64,000 nucleotides of DNA from Fimbriimonas sp. (GCA_029866005.1 JARXAE010000025.1:1-64000), one strand, 5' to 3'; counted from the stretch's first letter, positions 42,963-52,032 are shown. Notes: generated by a model not told the origin, from the sequence alone. Numbers and translations are program-made.

Positions 42963-43967
42963 ATGTCCAAGGATGAATTCCTGAGTGTTGGCGGTCAAGC
43001 GATCATCGAGGGAGTGATGATGAGGTCGCCGAAGTACTTTGCGGTCGCTTGCCGAGCACCCAACGGCGAACTGGTGGTGAAAGCCGAGCCGTTGGAGAAG
43101 ACGTGGATTGGTCGCCAGAAGTGGCTGAAGACGCCGTTTTTGCGAGGGTCGTGGGCTTTGTTGGATGCGATGTCGCTGGGGATTCGGGCGATGAAGTTTG
43201 CTTCGGATATTCAGTTGGCTCCGGAGTATCAAAAGCCAGAAGATAAGGTTGTTGAAGCTGGAGACACGGCAGCGAAGAACTCACAACCGGTGGCTTCGAA
43301 GGCGATCCAAGACGGTGTCGTCGCCGGAACGATTGTTGTATCCCTTGCTTTCAGCCTTTTCCTTTTTAAGTATCTGCCTCAAGTTGGCGGAACGACTTTG
43401 CGCCAAAAGTTTGATCTTGGCCCACAGGTGACGAACTTGCTCGTCGAGACGATCAAGTTTGTGTTCTTCATTGGCTACCTCTTGCTGATCAGCCAGATGA
43501 AGCAGGTGAAGGAGGTCTTTATGTACCACGGCGCGGAGCATAAGGCGATCAATACCTATGAAGCCGAGCAGGAACTGACGCTGGAGAATTGTAAGGCTCA
43601 GACGCGGTTGCACCCTCGGTGCGGAACCTCTTTTGCGATTATTGTTTTGCTCCTCGGGTTTGTGATCTTCCCTTGGATTCCTCGGTTTGAGGATCACTTC
43701 ACGCAGTTCAAGGGCAACACCTTGATGATTGCGCTAGGCAACTTTATCTATCACATTGCGGTTCTGCCGTTCATTGCGGGGATCGCCTATGAGCTGCTTC
43801 GTTTTGCCGGGAAGTTTCGGGATAACGCAGCGATCATGGTGATGTTCAAGCCTGGTTTGTGGACTCAGTTGATCACGACTTCGGAGCCTCGCGATGACCA
43901 AATCGAGGTGGCTTTGGATTCGCTGAAGGCTTGCCTTGCTGGCGAAGAGACTCTGAAGGCTTCGTAA
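42963..43967 (+). CDS. DUF1385/YqhQ-family membrane protein
   Basis: 334 residues. SVGGQAIIEGVMMRSPKYFAVA at the N-terminus, VFMYHGAEHKAINTYEAE with the conserved HGAEHK, and TRLHPRCGTSFAIIVLLL identify YqhQ (DUF1385). Helices are predicted at about 115-137, 158-178, 222-240 and 260-284. Its function is not established. It stands alone upstream of gltX (42 bases). Confidence 0.93.
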   Translation: MSKDEFLSVGGQAIIEGVMMRSPKYFAVACRAPNGELVVKAEPLEKTWIGRQKWLKTPFLRGSWALLDAMSLGIRAMKFASDIQLAPEYQKPEDKVVEAGDTAAKNSQPVASKAIQDGVVAGTIVVSLAFSLFLFKYLPQVGGTTLRQKFDLGPQVTNLLVETIKFVFFIGYLLLISQMKQVKEVFMYHGAEHKAINTYEAEQELTLENCKAQTRLHPRCGTSFAIIVLLLGFVIFPWIPRFEDHFTQFKGNTLMIALGNFIYHIAVLPFIAGIAYELLRFAGKFRDNAAIMVMFKPGLWTQLITTSEPRDDQIEVALDSLKACLAGEETLKAS

Positions 43968-44009
43968 GCCAGACTCGGTACATGTACGGGGCGGTACCCT
44001 TATGGGTCT

Positions 44010-45563
44010 ATGCCAGTCCGCGTTCGATTTGCGCCAAGCCCGACAGGGCTCCTTCATGTGGGAGCCTTGCGCACGGTTCTGTACGACTATTTGCTTCGTC
44101 AGAAAGAGGGCGGTTCGTGCATTTTGCGCATTGAGGACACTGACCGAAGTCGGTACAACCCGGATAGCGAGCACGAGTTTGTTGAAACGCTGCGGTGGGT
44201 AGGAATTGAGTTTGATGAGGGACCGCATCTTGAGGGTGGGCCACATGCTCCTTACCGACAGTCGGAGCGTCAGGCTCTGGGGATTTATGCTTCGAAGATC
44301 GCCGAACTAGAGGCGAATGGGCATGCTTATAAGGCATTTGATACGACTGAAGAGATCGAGCAGATGCGCGAGTTTCAGCAGATTAACAAGGTCCAGATCG
44401 GCTATTACGGTGGGGATTGGCGCGATGCTGATGCTTCGAAAGTTGAGGCAGCAATTGCTGAGGGCAAGCCTTACGTCATCCGGCTGAAGGTTCCTCGGGA
44501 TCGGAAGATCGTAGTCCAGGACTTGATTCGGGGTCGGGTTGAGTTTGATTCAAATACGTTGCCGGATCCTGTTTTGATTAAGGCAGACGGCATGCCGACG
44601 TATCACTTTGCGGCGATGGTGGATGACCACCTGATGGAGATCACGCACGTTTTGCGTGGCGAGGAGTGGATTTCAACTTCGCCGATTCACTGGCTGATTT
44701 TTGAGGCGTTTGGTTGGGAGCCGCCGATTTTCGTTCACTGTCCGGTCATTGTTGGGGCGGACGGAAAGAAGCTTTCTAAGCGGCACGGCGCAACTCGGGT
44801 TTTGGACTACATGGCTCAGGGGTACTTGAAGTCGGCGCTGAAGAACTTTATCGCGCTCATCGGCTGGTCGCCAGGAGACGATCGCGAGGCGATGTCGGAG
44901 CAGGAGTTGATTCAGGCGTTCTCGTTGAGTGGACTTCAGCCGAGTCCGGGTAAGTTTGACATGGAGAAGCTGAAGTGGCTGAACGGACACACGATTCGAT
45001 CCATGACCGCCGAGCAGGTCTTGGCGGAGATCGAAGGGTTGTATGCCGAAGAGCACACGAAGGGTTTCTGGGAGAATTTTGTGGATGAGGAGGTTCTTCC
45101 GAACCAGACTCCACGAGATGGGAAGGCGATTTTCGAGCGGTTCGAGAAGTTCGTTTTGTTTGCTCGGACTAACCAGGAGTATGCGCTGGAGTGCATCAAG
45201 CTTGAGCAGGAGCGGGTGACGAACCTGATTGAGTTCGGCGAGGCGTGCGAGTTCTTTATTGTCGAGGAGCCAGCGATGGATCCGAAGGCGGTTGAGAAGT
45301 GGTTTAGTCAGCCTCATGCGCGGGCTTTGTTCGATCATATTCGCTCCGTGTGTGGGGCTGCAGTACTGACTCCAGATGAGATGAAGGCAGCTTTGGTTGC
45401 TTTCCAGGAAGCCAACGGGATTGAGAAGTTGGGACCAATCGTTCACCCGACCCGGGTTGCTTTAACGGGTAAGACGTTTGGGCCGGGGCTATTTGAGTTG
45501 ATGTCAGTTCTCGGTCCAGATAGGATTGTCAAGCGGATTGACCGTGCACTTGCGATGCTATGA
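44010..45563 (+). CDS. gltX: Glutamyl-tRNA synthetase
   Basis: 517 residues, slightly longer than average. The class I signatures are the HIGH variant FAPSPTGLLHVGALRT (about 8-23) and KMSKS variant KKLSKRHGA (253-261). ILRIEDTDRSR, YHFAAMVDDHLMEITHVLRG and the C-terminal anticodon-binding part (KLKWLNGHTIRSM) also fit. It charges tRNA-Glu and, if the genome has GatCAB, possibly tRNA-Gln. The start at 44010 is the first ATG before VRFAPSPTG. It overlaps the next gene by four bases. Confidence 0.97.
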   Translation: MPVRVRFAPSPTGLLHVGALRTVLYDYLLRQKEGGSCILRIEDTDRSRYNPDSEHEFVETLRWVGIEFDEGPHLEGGPHAPYRQSERQALGIYASKIAELEANGHAYKAFDTTEEIEQMREFQQINKVQIGYYGGDWRDADASKVEAAIAEGKPYVIRLKVPRDRKIVVQDLIRGRVEFDSNTLPDPVLIKADGMPTYHFAAMVDDHLMEITHVLRGEEWISTSPIHWLIFEAFGWEPPIFVHCPVIVGADGKKLSKRHGATRVLDYMAQGYLKSALKNFIALIGWSPGDDREAMSEQELIQAFSLSGLQPSPGKFDMEKLKWLNGHTIRSMTAEQVLAEIEGLYAEEHTKGFWENFVDEEVLPNQTPRDGKAIFERFEKFVLFARTNQEYALECIKLEQERVTNLIEFGEACEFFIVEEPAMDPKAVEKWFSQPHARALFDHIRSVCGAAVLTPDEMKAALVAFQEANGIEKLGPIVHPTRVALTGKTFGPGLFELMSVLGPDRIVKRIDRALAML

Positions 45564-46048
45564 AACCGGTTCAGGAGTCGCCCCGTACTGATTCGACAAT
45601 GACTTTGGAGATTCCGAAGAAGGATCAGGGTTTAGCGATGGTGATGAACCTGGCGTCGATTCCGCTACCGTACGTGGCTCCGATTGCGGGTTTGATTATC
45701 GGGGCGAGGTCGCCCTATGCCAAGTTTCACTCTTACCGAATGCTCATCGAGCAAGTCATTGGCACCATTATCGCGGGGATCCTGATTGCTTGCAGCTTGT
45801 CCTACAGCCTCTGGAAAATGAAGGAGGATGGCGTTCTAGATGCAAGCGGATTGCATTTGGAAAAGATCGGATGGGTTGGCATCATTGTCAAAAGTGCGCT
45901 GACCTGGGTTCTGTTTGCTCTTTGGGGGCTGTGGAATACGTTGAACTCGTTGAAGGATGCGATGGAGGCGGGGCGAGGCTATTTGCCGCCGAAGCCGCGC
46001 TGGTCAGAGCGGCTGGCGATGAAGTGGTCTGGGCTTGGTAAAGGGTAA
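45560..46048 (+). CDS. Small membrane protein (DUF4870-like)
   Basis: 162 residues, starting in a four-base overlap with gltX. Three helices are visible: about 32-48 (IPLPYVAPIAGLIIGA), 64-85 (VIGTIIAGILIACSLSYSL) and 104-127 (WVGIIVKSALTWVLFALWGLW). The YAKFHSYRMLIEQVI motif resembles DUF4870 proteins, whose function is unknown. The pairing with gltX is translational and does not by itself suggest a role. Confidence 0.65.
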   Translation: MKPVQESPRTDSTMTLEIPKKDQGLAMVMNLASIPLPYVAPIAGLIIGARSPYAKFHSYRMLIEQVIGTIIAGILIACSLSYSLWKMKEDGVLDASGLHLEKIGWVGIIVKSALTWVLFALWGLWNTLNSLKDAMEAGRGYLPPKPRWSERLAMKWSGLGKG

Positions 46049-46088
46049 AACTGAGCTTCGGTTTCAAGGGCGAGCCGCGATTTGATCC

Positions 46089-47072
46089 ATGAATCTCGTT
46101 GATGTAACTGTTATCGGTGGCGGCCCTTGCGGGTTGTTTGCCTCGTTTTATGCCGGCCTGCGCGGGATGTCCGTAAGGATTATTGATTCCCTTCCGGAGC
46201 TTGGGGGGCAGCTGATGGCCCTTTATCCAGAGAAGTACATCTTTGATATGCCGGGATTCCCAAAGGTTTTGGCGAAGGAATTGGCGCGTGATCTTATCGC
46301 TCAGGGGACGCAGTTTCACCCGAAGTTGGTGTTGGAGAACACGGCGGTTTCCGCGGAGGATTGCGGCGATCATTGGATGCTGCGGACCGATAAGGGCATG
46401 GAGTTGCGGACTCGCACCGTAATTATTTCGGCGGGGGCAGGCGCGTTTTCGCCGACGAAGATCGGAGTTGAACGGGAAGACGAGTTTGTGGGGAAGAGCG
46501 TGTTTTACGGGGTTCGAGATCGTTCGATTTTCACAGGTAAGAAGTTGCTGATTGTTGGCGGCGGCGACTCTGCGTTTGACTGGGCGATGAACCTCAACGA
46601 CATTGCCGAAAGTATCACGCTGGTGCACCGTCGGGACGTTTTTAAGGCTCATGACCATTCGGTCGAAGTCGTGCGTAATTCCAGCGTACTTATGAAGCTG
46701 TTTTTTGTTGTGAAGGAACTTCACGGTTCAGACGGCAAACTGGAGGCGGTGACCCTGGAGAACACCCAGACGAAGGAGCTTGAGCGAGTTGAGGCGGATG
46801 CGATCTGCGTCAATATCGGGTTCAAGTCCTCGCTTGGCCCGCTGAAGGAGTGGGGTCTGGAGATTGAGAAAAACCAGATCAAAGTGGACTCAAAGTTCGA
46901 GACTAACCTCTCTCGAATCTTCGCGGTTGGGGACGTTGCAACGCATGGCTCAAAGCTGAAGTTGATTGCAACGGGAGTTGGCGAAGCGGCGACCGCGGTT
47001 TGTTTTGCGAAAACGTACATCGATCCCGATGCGAAGCTGTTCCCAGGTCATAGCAGCGATATGGAACTATAA
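46089..47072 (+). CDS. Ferredoxin/flavodoxin-NADP reductase type 2 (thioredoxin-reductase-like)
   Basis: 327 residues. The FAD motif VIGGGPCGLFASFYAGLRG (8-26), the NADPH motif LLIVGGGDSAFDWAMNLND (about 153-171) and the final FAVGDVATHG match the thioredoxin-reductase fold. The redox-active CXXC of thioredoxin reductase is missing, as in YumC-type ferredoxin-NADP reductases. LGGQLMALYPEKYIFDMPGFP is characteristic of that type. It transfers electrons between NADPH and ferredoxin or flavodoxin. It is a single gene, 40 bases after the DUF4870-like gene. Confidence 0.92.
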   Translation: MNLVDVTVIGGGPCGLFASFYAGLRGMSVRIIDSLPELGGQLMALYPEKYIFDMPGFPKVLAKELARDLIAQGTQFHPKLVLENTAVSAEDCGDHWMLRTDKGMELRTRTVIISAGAGAFSPTKIGVEREDEFVGKSVFYGVRDRSIFTGKKLLIVGGGDSAFDWAMNLNDIAESITLVHRRDVFKAHDHSVEVVRNSSVLMKLFFVVKELHGSDGKLEAVTLENTQTKELERVEADAICVNIGFKSSLGPLKEWGLEIEKNQIKVDSKFETNLSRIFAVGDVATHGSKLKLIATGVGEAATAVCFAKTYIDPDAKLFPGHSSDMEL

Positions 47073-47179
47073 TTTTTCAAAAGTGGTAGACAGATGTGCC
47101 TTTAGATCGCCTATTATTGGAGTAGGGATTGTTACATAGCAAGTGCACGAATCCGCCTCCGCATGTAGGAGCATAGAAA

Positions 47180-47686
47180 ATGACAACACCACACGAAAGC
47201 AAAGCAGTTGCGAACTGGTTTCTGGAACGTTTTTTCCGGGAGTCCCGCGAATGCACTCAGTTGCATATTAACAAACTGGTCTTTATTGCACATGGCTGGC
47301 ACTTGGCACTTGATGATAATGGTCAAGGTTTGATTGCCGAGAAAGCAGTTGCGTGGAAGCACGGACCCGTCATTCCCTCTTTACGAGACGAATTTCGGAA
47401 CTTTGAGGCCAAGCCGATCAGCAGGCTGGCTAACGAGCAGTTGGATTGGGACACGGTTATTGTGCCTAAGCTGGATTTGGACAGCGATCCGCTCTCCTCA
47501 ATTCTCCTGCCGTGGATTGACAAGCACTACGGCCATCTGTCCGCCGGGCAACTGATCCAAGTAACCCATGAACCAGGAAGCCCTTGGGATCAAGTGACTA
47601 AAGGCGGAACCCATATTGGTTACAACCAGGAGATTCCGAACAGCATAATCAGGAGCTATTACACTGACCTCAAGCAACGACTTTAA
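47180..47686 (+). CDS. Panacea-domain (DUF4065) antitoxin-like protein
   Basis: 168 residues. TTPHESKAVANWFLERFFRE, LHINKLVFIAHGWHLAL and AEKAVAWKHGPVIPSLRDEF match the DUF4065/SocA-type Panacea domain, known to neutralise many unrelated toxins. The start has AGGAG eight bases before the ATG. The C-terminal GSPWDQVTKGG is also typical. A second gene follows with a 23-base overlap and has C-terminal helices, so the two look like an antitoxin-toxin pair. GC is lower than in the neighbours by eye. Confidence 0.88.
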   Translation: MTTPHESKAVANWFLERFFRESRECTQLHINKLVFIAHGWHLALDDNGQGLIAEKAVAWKHGPVIPSLRDEFRNFEAKPISRLANEQLDWDTVIVPKLDLDSDPLSSILLPWIDKHYGHLSAGQLIQVTHEPGSPWDQVTKGGTHIGYNQEIPNSIIRSYYTDLKQRL

Positions 47687-48404
47687 CAATCTTTCGGAAA
47701 AGAGTCCTCCGGACTTAACTTCCAACAAAGTAACTGTCTCTAAGCAGGTCTCCGATGAGCAAGTCAAGGCTTATGAGCGAGACTTGACTTTCGGGGTTCA
47801 CAGCTTAACGTCACTTGATAGTTCTAGGCAACACTCAATGGCATTGCTGAGCATGATTAAGTCCGAGGATGAGCTCTCGAAAGCGAAGACCGATCAGCAC
47901 GGCTCTGAAGGTCAGCAAGCTACGGCCCCTCAGGAGCAACCGCCCAAGATTGATATTCGGCAAAGAATCAGAATACTTTTGACAGGGACAATCCCGGACC
48001 AACTCAAACTAAAACTGACGGATCCAAGAACCAGCGAGCGAAACTACTCTCTCTGGGAAAGGCTAAAATTTCTCTTCAACGGAATCGCACCCGATGTCCA
48101 CCCGTTGCTATCACAAAGTCACCCTGAACTCGTTCGCCGATTTCTCGCTTTAGAGGCCGAGCTTCAGGTAAGCATTCGCAAAGTTAGTTTCAATGACAAT
48201 CGGAGTGAGCGCATTGCTCGTGCCCTCCTAACCACAGCCGTATCGGTGGCAACCTTGATCCCAACCTATTTGATTGTTCAGTATTGCATCAAGGACGGGT
48301 CCAGCGTTGAAAAGATTAAGCCTTTGCTGACCTTTGCCGGCGGTAGCTTACTAGCCACGTTCGGTATTGTGTTAGGCTACTACTTTTCTAAAGGAAAGAA
48401 TTGA
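47664..48404 (+). CDS. Candidate membrane toxin of the Panacea pair
   Basis: 246 residues if read from the CTG at 47664, which has AGGAG eight bases upstream; the first ordinary start in the frame is a TTG at 47784, giving 206 residues. The frame is open back to 47649 and its codons look coding (NLSEKSPPDLTSNK), so a non-standard start is likely. The N-terminal two thirds are polar and helical (about 60-110 Lys/Glu/Gln-rich, IRQRIRILLTGTIPD). Two helices close the protein: ALLTTAVSVATLIPTYLIV and LLTFAGGSLLATFGIVLGYY. No known toxin motif was recognised. Confidence 0.6.
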   Translation: MTSSNDFNNLSEKSPPDLTSNKVTVSKQVSDEQVKAYERDLTFGVHSLTSLDSSRQHSMALLSMIKSEDELSKAKTDQHGSEGQQATAPQEQPPKIDIRQRIRILLTGTIPDQLKLKLTDPRTSERNYSLWERLKFLFNGIAPDVHPLLSQSHPELVRRFLALEAELQVSIRKVSFNDNRSERIARALLTTAVSVATLIPTYLIVQYCIKDGSSVEKIKPLLTFAGGSLLATFGIVLGYYFSKGKN

Positions 48405-48468
48405 AGTGGCCCACCCAACTCACTAAGGGTGTATCATCATTCCCACACGTCTCGGAGTTGTTAAGAAA

Positions 48469-49596
48469 TTGGGAAGCGCATATACACCTGGATTGACCGT
48501 TAGTGGCGACATCGTTGTCCGCCGCACCCGCCGCCTGCCGATCAAAGGCGAGGTTTTGGTGGGCATTGGCGACATGGTGGAGCCGACGACTCCCATTGCT
48601 CGGGCATTGCTTCCGGGGAACCTTCAGACGATGCGAATTGCCGATCCACTCGGAGTTGAGCCGAAAGACGCGATGGCGTTTATGATTGTCAAGGTCGGCG
48701 ATCCTATCGAGAAAGGCGACCTGGTTGCGACCGGCAAGAAGCTATTTGGGATTTTTAAGGCTCCGACGGCGGTGTCGGAGCACACGGGAACGGTTGAGAG
48801 CTATAGCGACATCACTGGTAATGCCCTGATTCGTGAGCCATCGATTCCCATCGACATGAATGCCTATATCAAGGGCAAAGTCGCCGAAGTTCTTCCTCAG
48901 GAAGGGGCAATTATCGAGACTCGCTGTGCCATGGTGCAGGGGATTTTTGGCGTCGGTGGAGAGCGGCAGGGTTCGCTACGCCAGGCGGTTTCTTCTCCTG
49001 ATGAAGTGCTCGACGAAAATCACATTCTGGATTCGGATGCCGGCAAGATTTTGGTGGGTGGCGCTGGGATGACGGCGGCAGCGATCAAGCGGGCTTCGTC
49101 GGTTGGGGCTGCAGGAATCATTGCTGGTGGCATCAAAGACAGTGACTTGATTGAGTTCCTTGGCTACGACATCGGTGTTGCAATTACAGGCTCAGAGAAG
49201 ATCAATTTGACTCTCATGGTGACCGAGGGCTTCGGGTTCTTGCCGATGGCTTCGCGAACCTTTGAGCTTTTGAAATCGTTGGAAGGGCACGAGTGCTCGA
49301 TCAACGGAGCCACCCAGATTCGGGCGGGTGTTATCCGGCCCGAGTTGATCGTTCCAGAGCCGCGCACAACGGGTGAGGCGAGCAAGGAAGCGAAGATTCT
49401 TTCGCTCAATATCGGAACTCAGATTCGTGTGATTCGAGAGCCTTACTTCGGCTTGCTGGCGAACGTGACGGACTTGCCTGCGGAGCTCGTTACCCTGGAC
49501 TCCGGTACGCACGTTCGGGTTCTTCGAGCCAAGCTCAACAGCGGTGAAGAAGTGACGGTTCCGAGGGCCAACGTCGAGATTATTGCGGCTGGATAA
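48469..49596 (+). CDS. Conserved uncharacterised protein
   Basis: 375 residues from a TTG at 48469 with GGAG about 11 bases upstream. The frame is open further up without a standard start (PTRLGVVKKLGSA), so the true start may be an ATT or the TTG. The first third looks like a barrel with VRRTRRLPIKGEVLVGIGD and TIEKGD-type turns, like hammerhead domains of biotinyl or RnfC-like proteins. A middle part with KILVGGAGMTAAAIKRASSV and GAAGIIAGGIKDSDL follows, and the C-terminus has KOW-like strands (LPAELVTLDSGTHVRVL). Function unknown; similar proteins seem to exist in several phyla. Confidence 0.65.
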   Translation: MGSAYTPGLTVSGDIVVRRTRRLPIKGEVLVGIGDMVEPTTPIARALLPGNLQTMRIADPLGVEPKDAMAFMIVKVGDPIEKGDLVATGKKLFGIFKAPTAVSEHTGTVESYSDITGNALIREPSIPIDMNAYIKGKVAEVLPQEGAIIETRCAMVQGIFGVGGERQGSLRQAVSSPDEVLDENHILDSDAGKILVGGAGMTAAAIKRASSVGAAGIIAGGIKDSDLIEFLGYDIGVAITGSEKINLTLMVTEGFGFLPMASRTFELLKSLEGHECSINGATQIRAGVIRPELIVPEPRTTGEASKEAKILSLNIGTQIRVIREPYFGLLANVTDLPAELVTLDSGTHVRVLRAKLNSGEEVTVPRANVEIIAAG

Positions 49597-49606
49597 TTCC
49601 CAGATT

Positions 49607-49636
49607 TTAACGATCTTTACTAAGCCTTAACATCTT
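49607..49636 (+). promoter_or_regulatory. Direct repeat upstream of the response regulator
   Basis: TTAACGATCTT (49607-49617) and TTAACATCTT (49627-49636) lie 20 bases apart, nearly two helical turns. This is the spacing expected for an OmpR/PhoB dimer, so autoregulation is possible. Confidence 0.35.
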
Positions 49637-49659
49637 CGCGCAAAACTTGCAGAGGAAAT

Positions 49660-50331
49660 ATGACTCTACTGATTGTTGACGATGAGCCGGCGATCTCCGA
49701 AACTTTGGAAGCAAAGTTCCGACGAGAGGGATACACCACTTTTACTGCTGATAGCGCAGAAGACGGCATGCGACTCTTTAAGAAGGTCAAGCCGGATCTG
49801 GTTATTCTTGACATCATGTTGCCAAACCGGTCGGGCTTTGACTTTTGCCGAGCCGTGCGAAAGGACAACCAGACTCCAATCATTTTTGTATCCGCAAGGG
49901 CCGATGAGGAAGACCGCGTCCGTGGTCTAGAGATGGGAGCTGATGACTATGTGGTCAAGCCGTTCAACATGGCAGAGCTTGCGGCCAGAGTGAAGGCTAT
50001 TTTGCGACGCGCCCAGGGCGAACCGACGAGTGAGCTCATTGAGCGCGGTGGATTGCTGATCGATCCTCGGACCCATGAGGCAAGCATCGATGGAAAGCCA
50101 ATGACTTTGTCGCCCAAAGAGTTTGCGCTCCTGCTGTTTTTGGCGAAGCACTCTGGTCAAGTGTTTACTCGAGAGGCCCTGCTGGACCGAGTTTGGGGCA
50201 AAGATGCTTATGTGACCTCTCGAACCGTCGATGTTCATATTCGATGGCTCCGAACCAGAATTGAGCCAGACCCGAACGTTCCCGAGAAACTCGTGACCGT
50301 CCGGGGTGTTGGCTACAAGTTCATGGGTTAA
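49660..50331 (+). CDS. OmpR/PhoB-family response regulator
   Basis: 223 residues. The receiver domain has D7-D8, phospho-acceptor D51 (LVILDIMLPN), FVSARA and VVKPFN. The C-terminal winged helix (about 135-222) shows MTLSPKEFALLLFLAKHSGQ, TREALLDRVWG and the recognition region RTVDVHIRWLRTRIE. AGAGGA precedes the ATG. No histidine kinase is adjacent, so it is an orphan here. A direct repeat lies about 25 bases upstream. Its stop overlaps the PEP-CTERM gene by four bases on the other strand. Confidence 0.95.
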   Translation: MTLLIVDDEPAISETLEAKFRREGYTTFTADSAEDGMRLFKKVKPDLVILDIMLPNRSGFDFCRAVRKDNQTPIIFVSARADEEDRVRGLEMGADDYVVKPFNMAELAARVKAILRRAQGEPTSELIERGGLLIDPRTHEASIDGKPMTLSPKEFALLLFLAKHSGQVFTREALLDRVWGKDAYVTSRTVDVHIRWLRTRIEPDPNVPEKLVTVRGVGYKFMG

Positions 50332-50957
50332 GCTGACTTGCGTCGGCGTCGGAGGAGGACTAGTGAACCCATTCCGAGAGCGGCAACCGTCATCGGTTCC
50401 GGAACTGCGGTCATCTGCGATTGTCCGCCTGCTCCGGTGGACCCGAAGAAGGTGACGCCGTTCGTTGGGGTGGTGGAAAACGTCGCGTAGTATTGCGAAG
50501 CGAAGCCAAGAATTTCAGAGCTCACGTTTTGGGCTTTGAATCCAGCGCTGGACGCATCGAATGTAGCTCCACCATCATAAATGGCTTCCCACACCGCAAG
50601 CTGAAGGCCGGCTTGCTGGGCGGCGGTGGTAGCTCCCGCCTGGTTGTTTGCCAGAATCGTTCCTGCCTTGCCCAAGTTAGTGGTTGGGGACAGGGTGAGC
50701 TGGCTCACGTTGTAGCGGTTCGAAGCGCCGTTGAGTGTGGAGAGGGCTTCTCCACAGTAGGTGCTTAACGAGCCATTGCTTGAGCTGAAGTTGATCTGGC
50801 CGGCGTAGACCGACCTGAACGAGCTACCGTTCACCGAAATGGACGCCGTTGCCGCGTTCGGAAGGCTCATTCCAGTGTAGGTCAAGTCAATTGCCTCTGC
50901 CGAGCCTGAGATCATCAGACCGGCAGCCAAAATTGTCGGGAGGAGGAGATGTTTCAT
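50328..50957 (-). CDS. PEP-CTERM-anchored exported protein
   Basis: 209 residues. A signal peptide (about 1-22, LLPTILAAGLMISGSAEA) and the C-terminal sorting signal VPEPMTVAALGMGSLVLLRR with a basic end identify an exosortase substrate. The body is Ser/Thr/Asn/Gly-rich with a single Cys (STYCGEAL) and LQLAVWEAIYDGGAT, like Asn/Ser-rich PEP-CTERM proteins of biofilm or exopolysaccharide systems. The exosortase gene is not in the window. A 14-base inverted repeat ends two bases before the start codon. Confidence 0.92.
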   Translation of the reverse strand: MKHLLLPTILAAGLMISGSAEAIDLTYTGMSLPNAATASISVNGSSFRSVYAGQINFSSSNGSLSTYCGEALSTLNGASNRYNVSQLTLSPTTNLGKAGTILANNQAGATTAAQQAGLQLAVWEAIYDGGATFDASSAGFKAQNVSSEILGFASQYYATFSTTPTNGVTFFGSTGAGGQSQMTAVPEPMTVAALGMGSLVLLRRRRKSA

Positions 50958-50959
50958 GT

Positions 50960-50992
50960 CTGTTCTGTGACTCGGTTTGAGTCACAGAACAG
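50960..50992. promoter_or_regulatory. Perfect 14-base inverted repeat at the PEP-CTERM start codon
   Basis: Arms CTGTTCTGTGACTC (50960-50973) and GAGTCACAGAACAG (50979-50992) with a five-base loop. On the minus strand it ends two bases before the ATG at 50957, occupying the place of the ribosome site. It may be an operator or an mRNA hairpin that controls translation. Confidence 0.6.
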
Positions 50993-51033
50993 GGTGCAAA
51001 TTTCGTGCCAGTGAGGCTAGCAGTGAAACTGGC

Positions 51034-52032
51034 TTAGTGATCCATGCCTGGCATGCGGAGGCTTCTTTCGATCTGATCGTCCGGGTCCGTGATGTCCATT
51101 TGAGCATCTCGCCAGAGCCAGCGCATCATGTCGGGAAGGATTTGACCGCCGAAGGCTCCACCGTGATTGTTGATGCCCCAGGTGTAGTTCAGGTCGTATC
51201 CTTTCTTTGTGAGTGCATCCTTCATGCGGACATTTTGGAGATACCAGTCCCAGGTTGCGTCGTACTTGCCGTTGCGGACGCCCCGAAGGTCGTTACGACC
51301 ATCGCAAAGGAAGACTCTTAGCGGCTTCTTCTTATCTTTCAGGATGATTTCCGGATACTGATGGCCGCCGCGAATGTTGGTGAACGAGCCAACGATACTG
51401 AGGACCTTTCGGAAAGAGTTGGGGCGGTGCCAGGCGACACCGAATGCGGCGATTGCACCGGAGCTGGTTCCCCCGATACCGCGTTGCTCGGGATCTTTGC
51501 TAATGCTGTAGGTCTTCTCGACTTCGGGGAGGATTTCGTCCGTAACGACTCGGGCGTACTTGTCGTCGAGCGCGTTGTACTCCTGTCCTCGATTAGTGAA
51601 ACCATCGCCCCAGCCGCGCTGGGCGGATGGTTCATCCTGCTGCGGAGTTCGGCCGGGATTGATGAAGATACCGAGCATCACTGGGATTTCGCGGCGGAAA
51701 ATGAGGTTGTCCATCACGACGCTGGCGCGGAAGCCGCCGTCGGGACCAACGTGAGCGTGACCATCTTGGAAGACCATGAGCGAGGCAGGCTTCTTGGCAT
51801 CGTACTGGGCGGGAACAAACACCCAATAGGTGTGCTGAGTGCCTGGGTAGGCGGTGCTGGGAAGCATGAATGGTCCCTTGATATCACCCTTTGGCACGCC
51901 CTCCTTAACTTGGGAGTCAGGTCCGAGCTTGTAGAAAGAGTCTGGGTTTGGCTTTGCGGCTTGGTTCTGAGCGACGACAAGGGTGGTGCCGACTCCGGCA
52001 AGGAATGCGAGGGCGACGATTCCGCTCTTCAT
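51034..52032 (-). CDS. Exported esterase of the Fes/esterase-D-like alpha/beta hydrolase family
   Basis: 332 residues from the ATG at 52032 ([20 protein letters not shown]), a clear signal peptide; an ORF extends to 52233 across the divergent alcohol dehydrogenase start and is rejected. [38 protein letters not shown] (nucleophile Ser in GTSSGA), [11 protein letters not shown] (Asp) and [17 protein letters not shown] (His) give a full triad. Relatives are enterochelin esterase and feruloyl/acetyl-xylan esterases, so a carbohydrate-ester substrate fits the hydrolase-rich genome. Confidence 0.8.
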   Translation of the reverse strand: MKSGIVALAFLAGVGTTLVVAQNQAAKPNPDSFYKLGPDSQVKEGVPKGDIKGPFMLPSTAYPGTQHTYWVFVPAQYDAKKPASLMVFQDGHAHVGPDGGFRASVVMDNLIFRREIPVMLGIFINPGRTPQQDEPSAQRGWGDGFTNRGQEYNALDDKYARVVTDEILPEVEKTYSISKDPEQRGIGGTSSGAIAAFGVAWHRPNSFRKVLSIVGSFTNIRGGHQYPEIILKDKKKPLRVFLCDGRNDLRGVRNGKYDATWDWYLQNVRMKDALTKKGYDLNYTWGINNHGGAFGGQILPDMMRWLWRDAQMDITDPDDQIERSLRMPGMDH

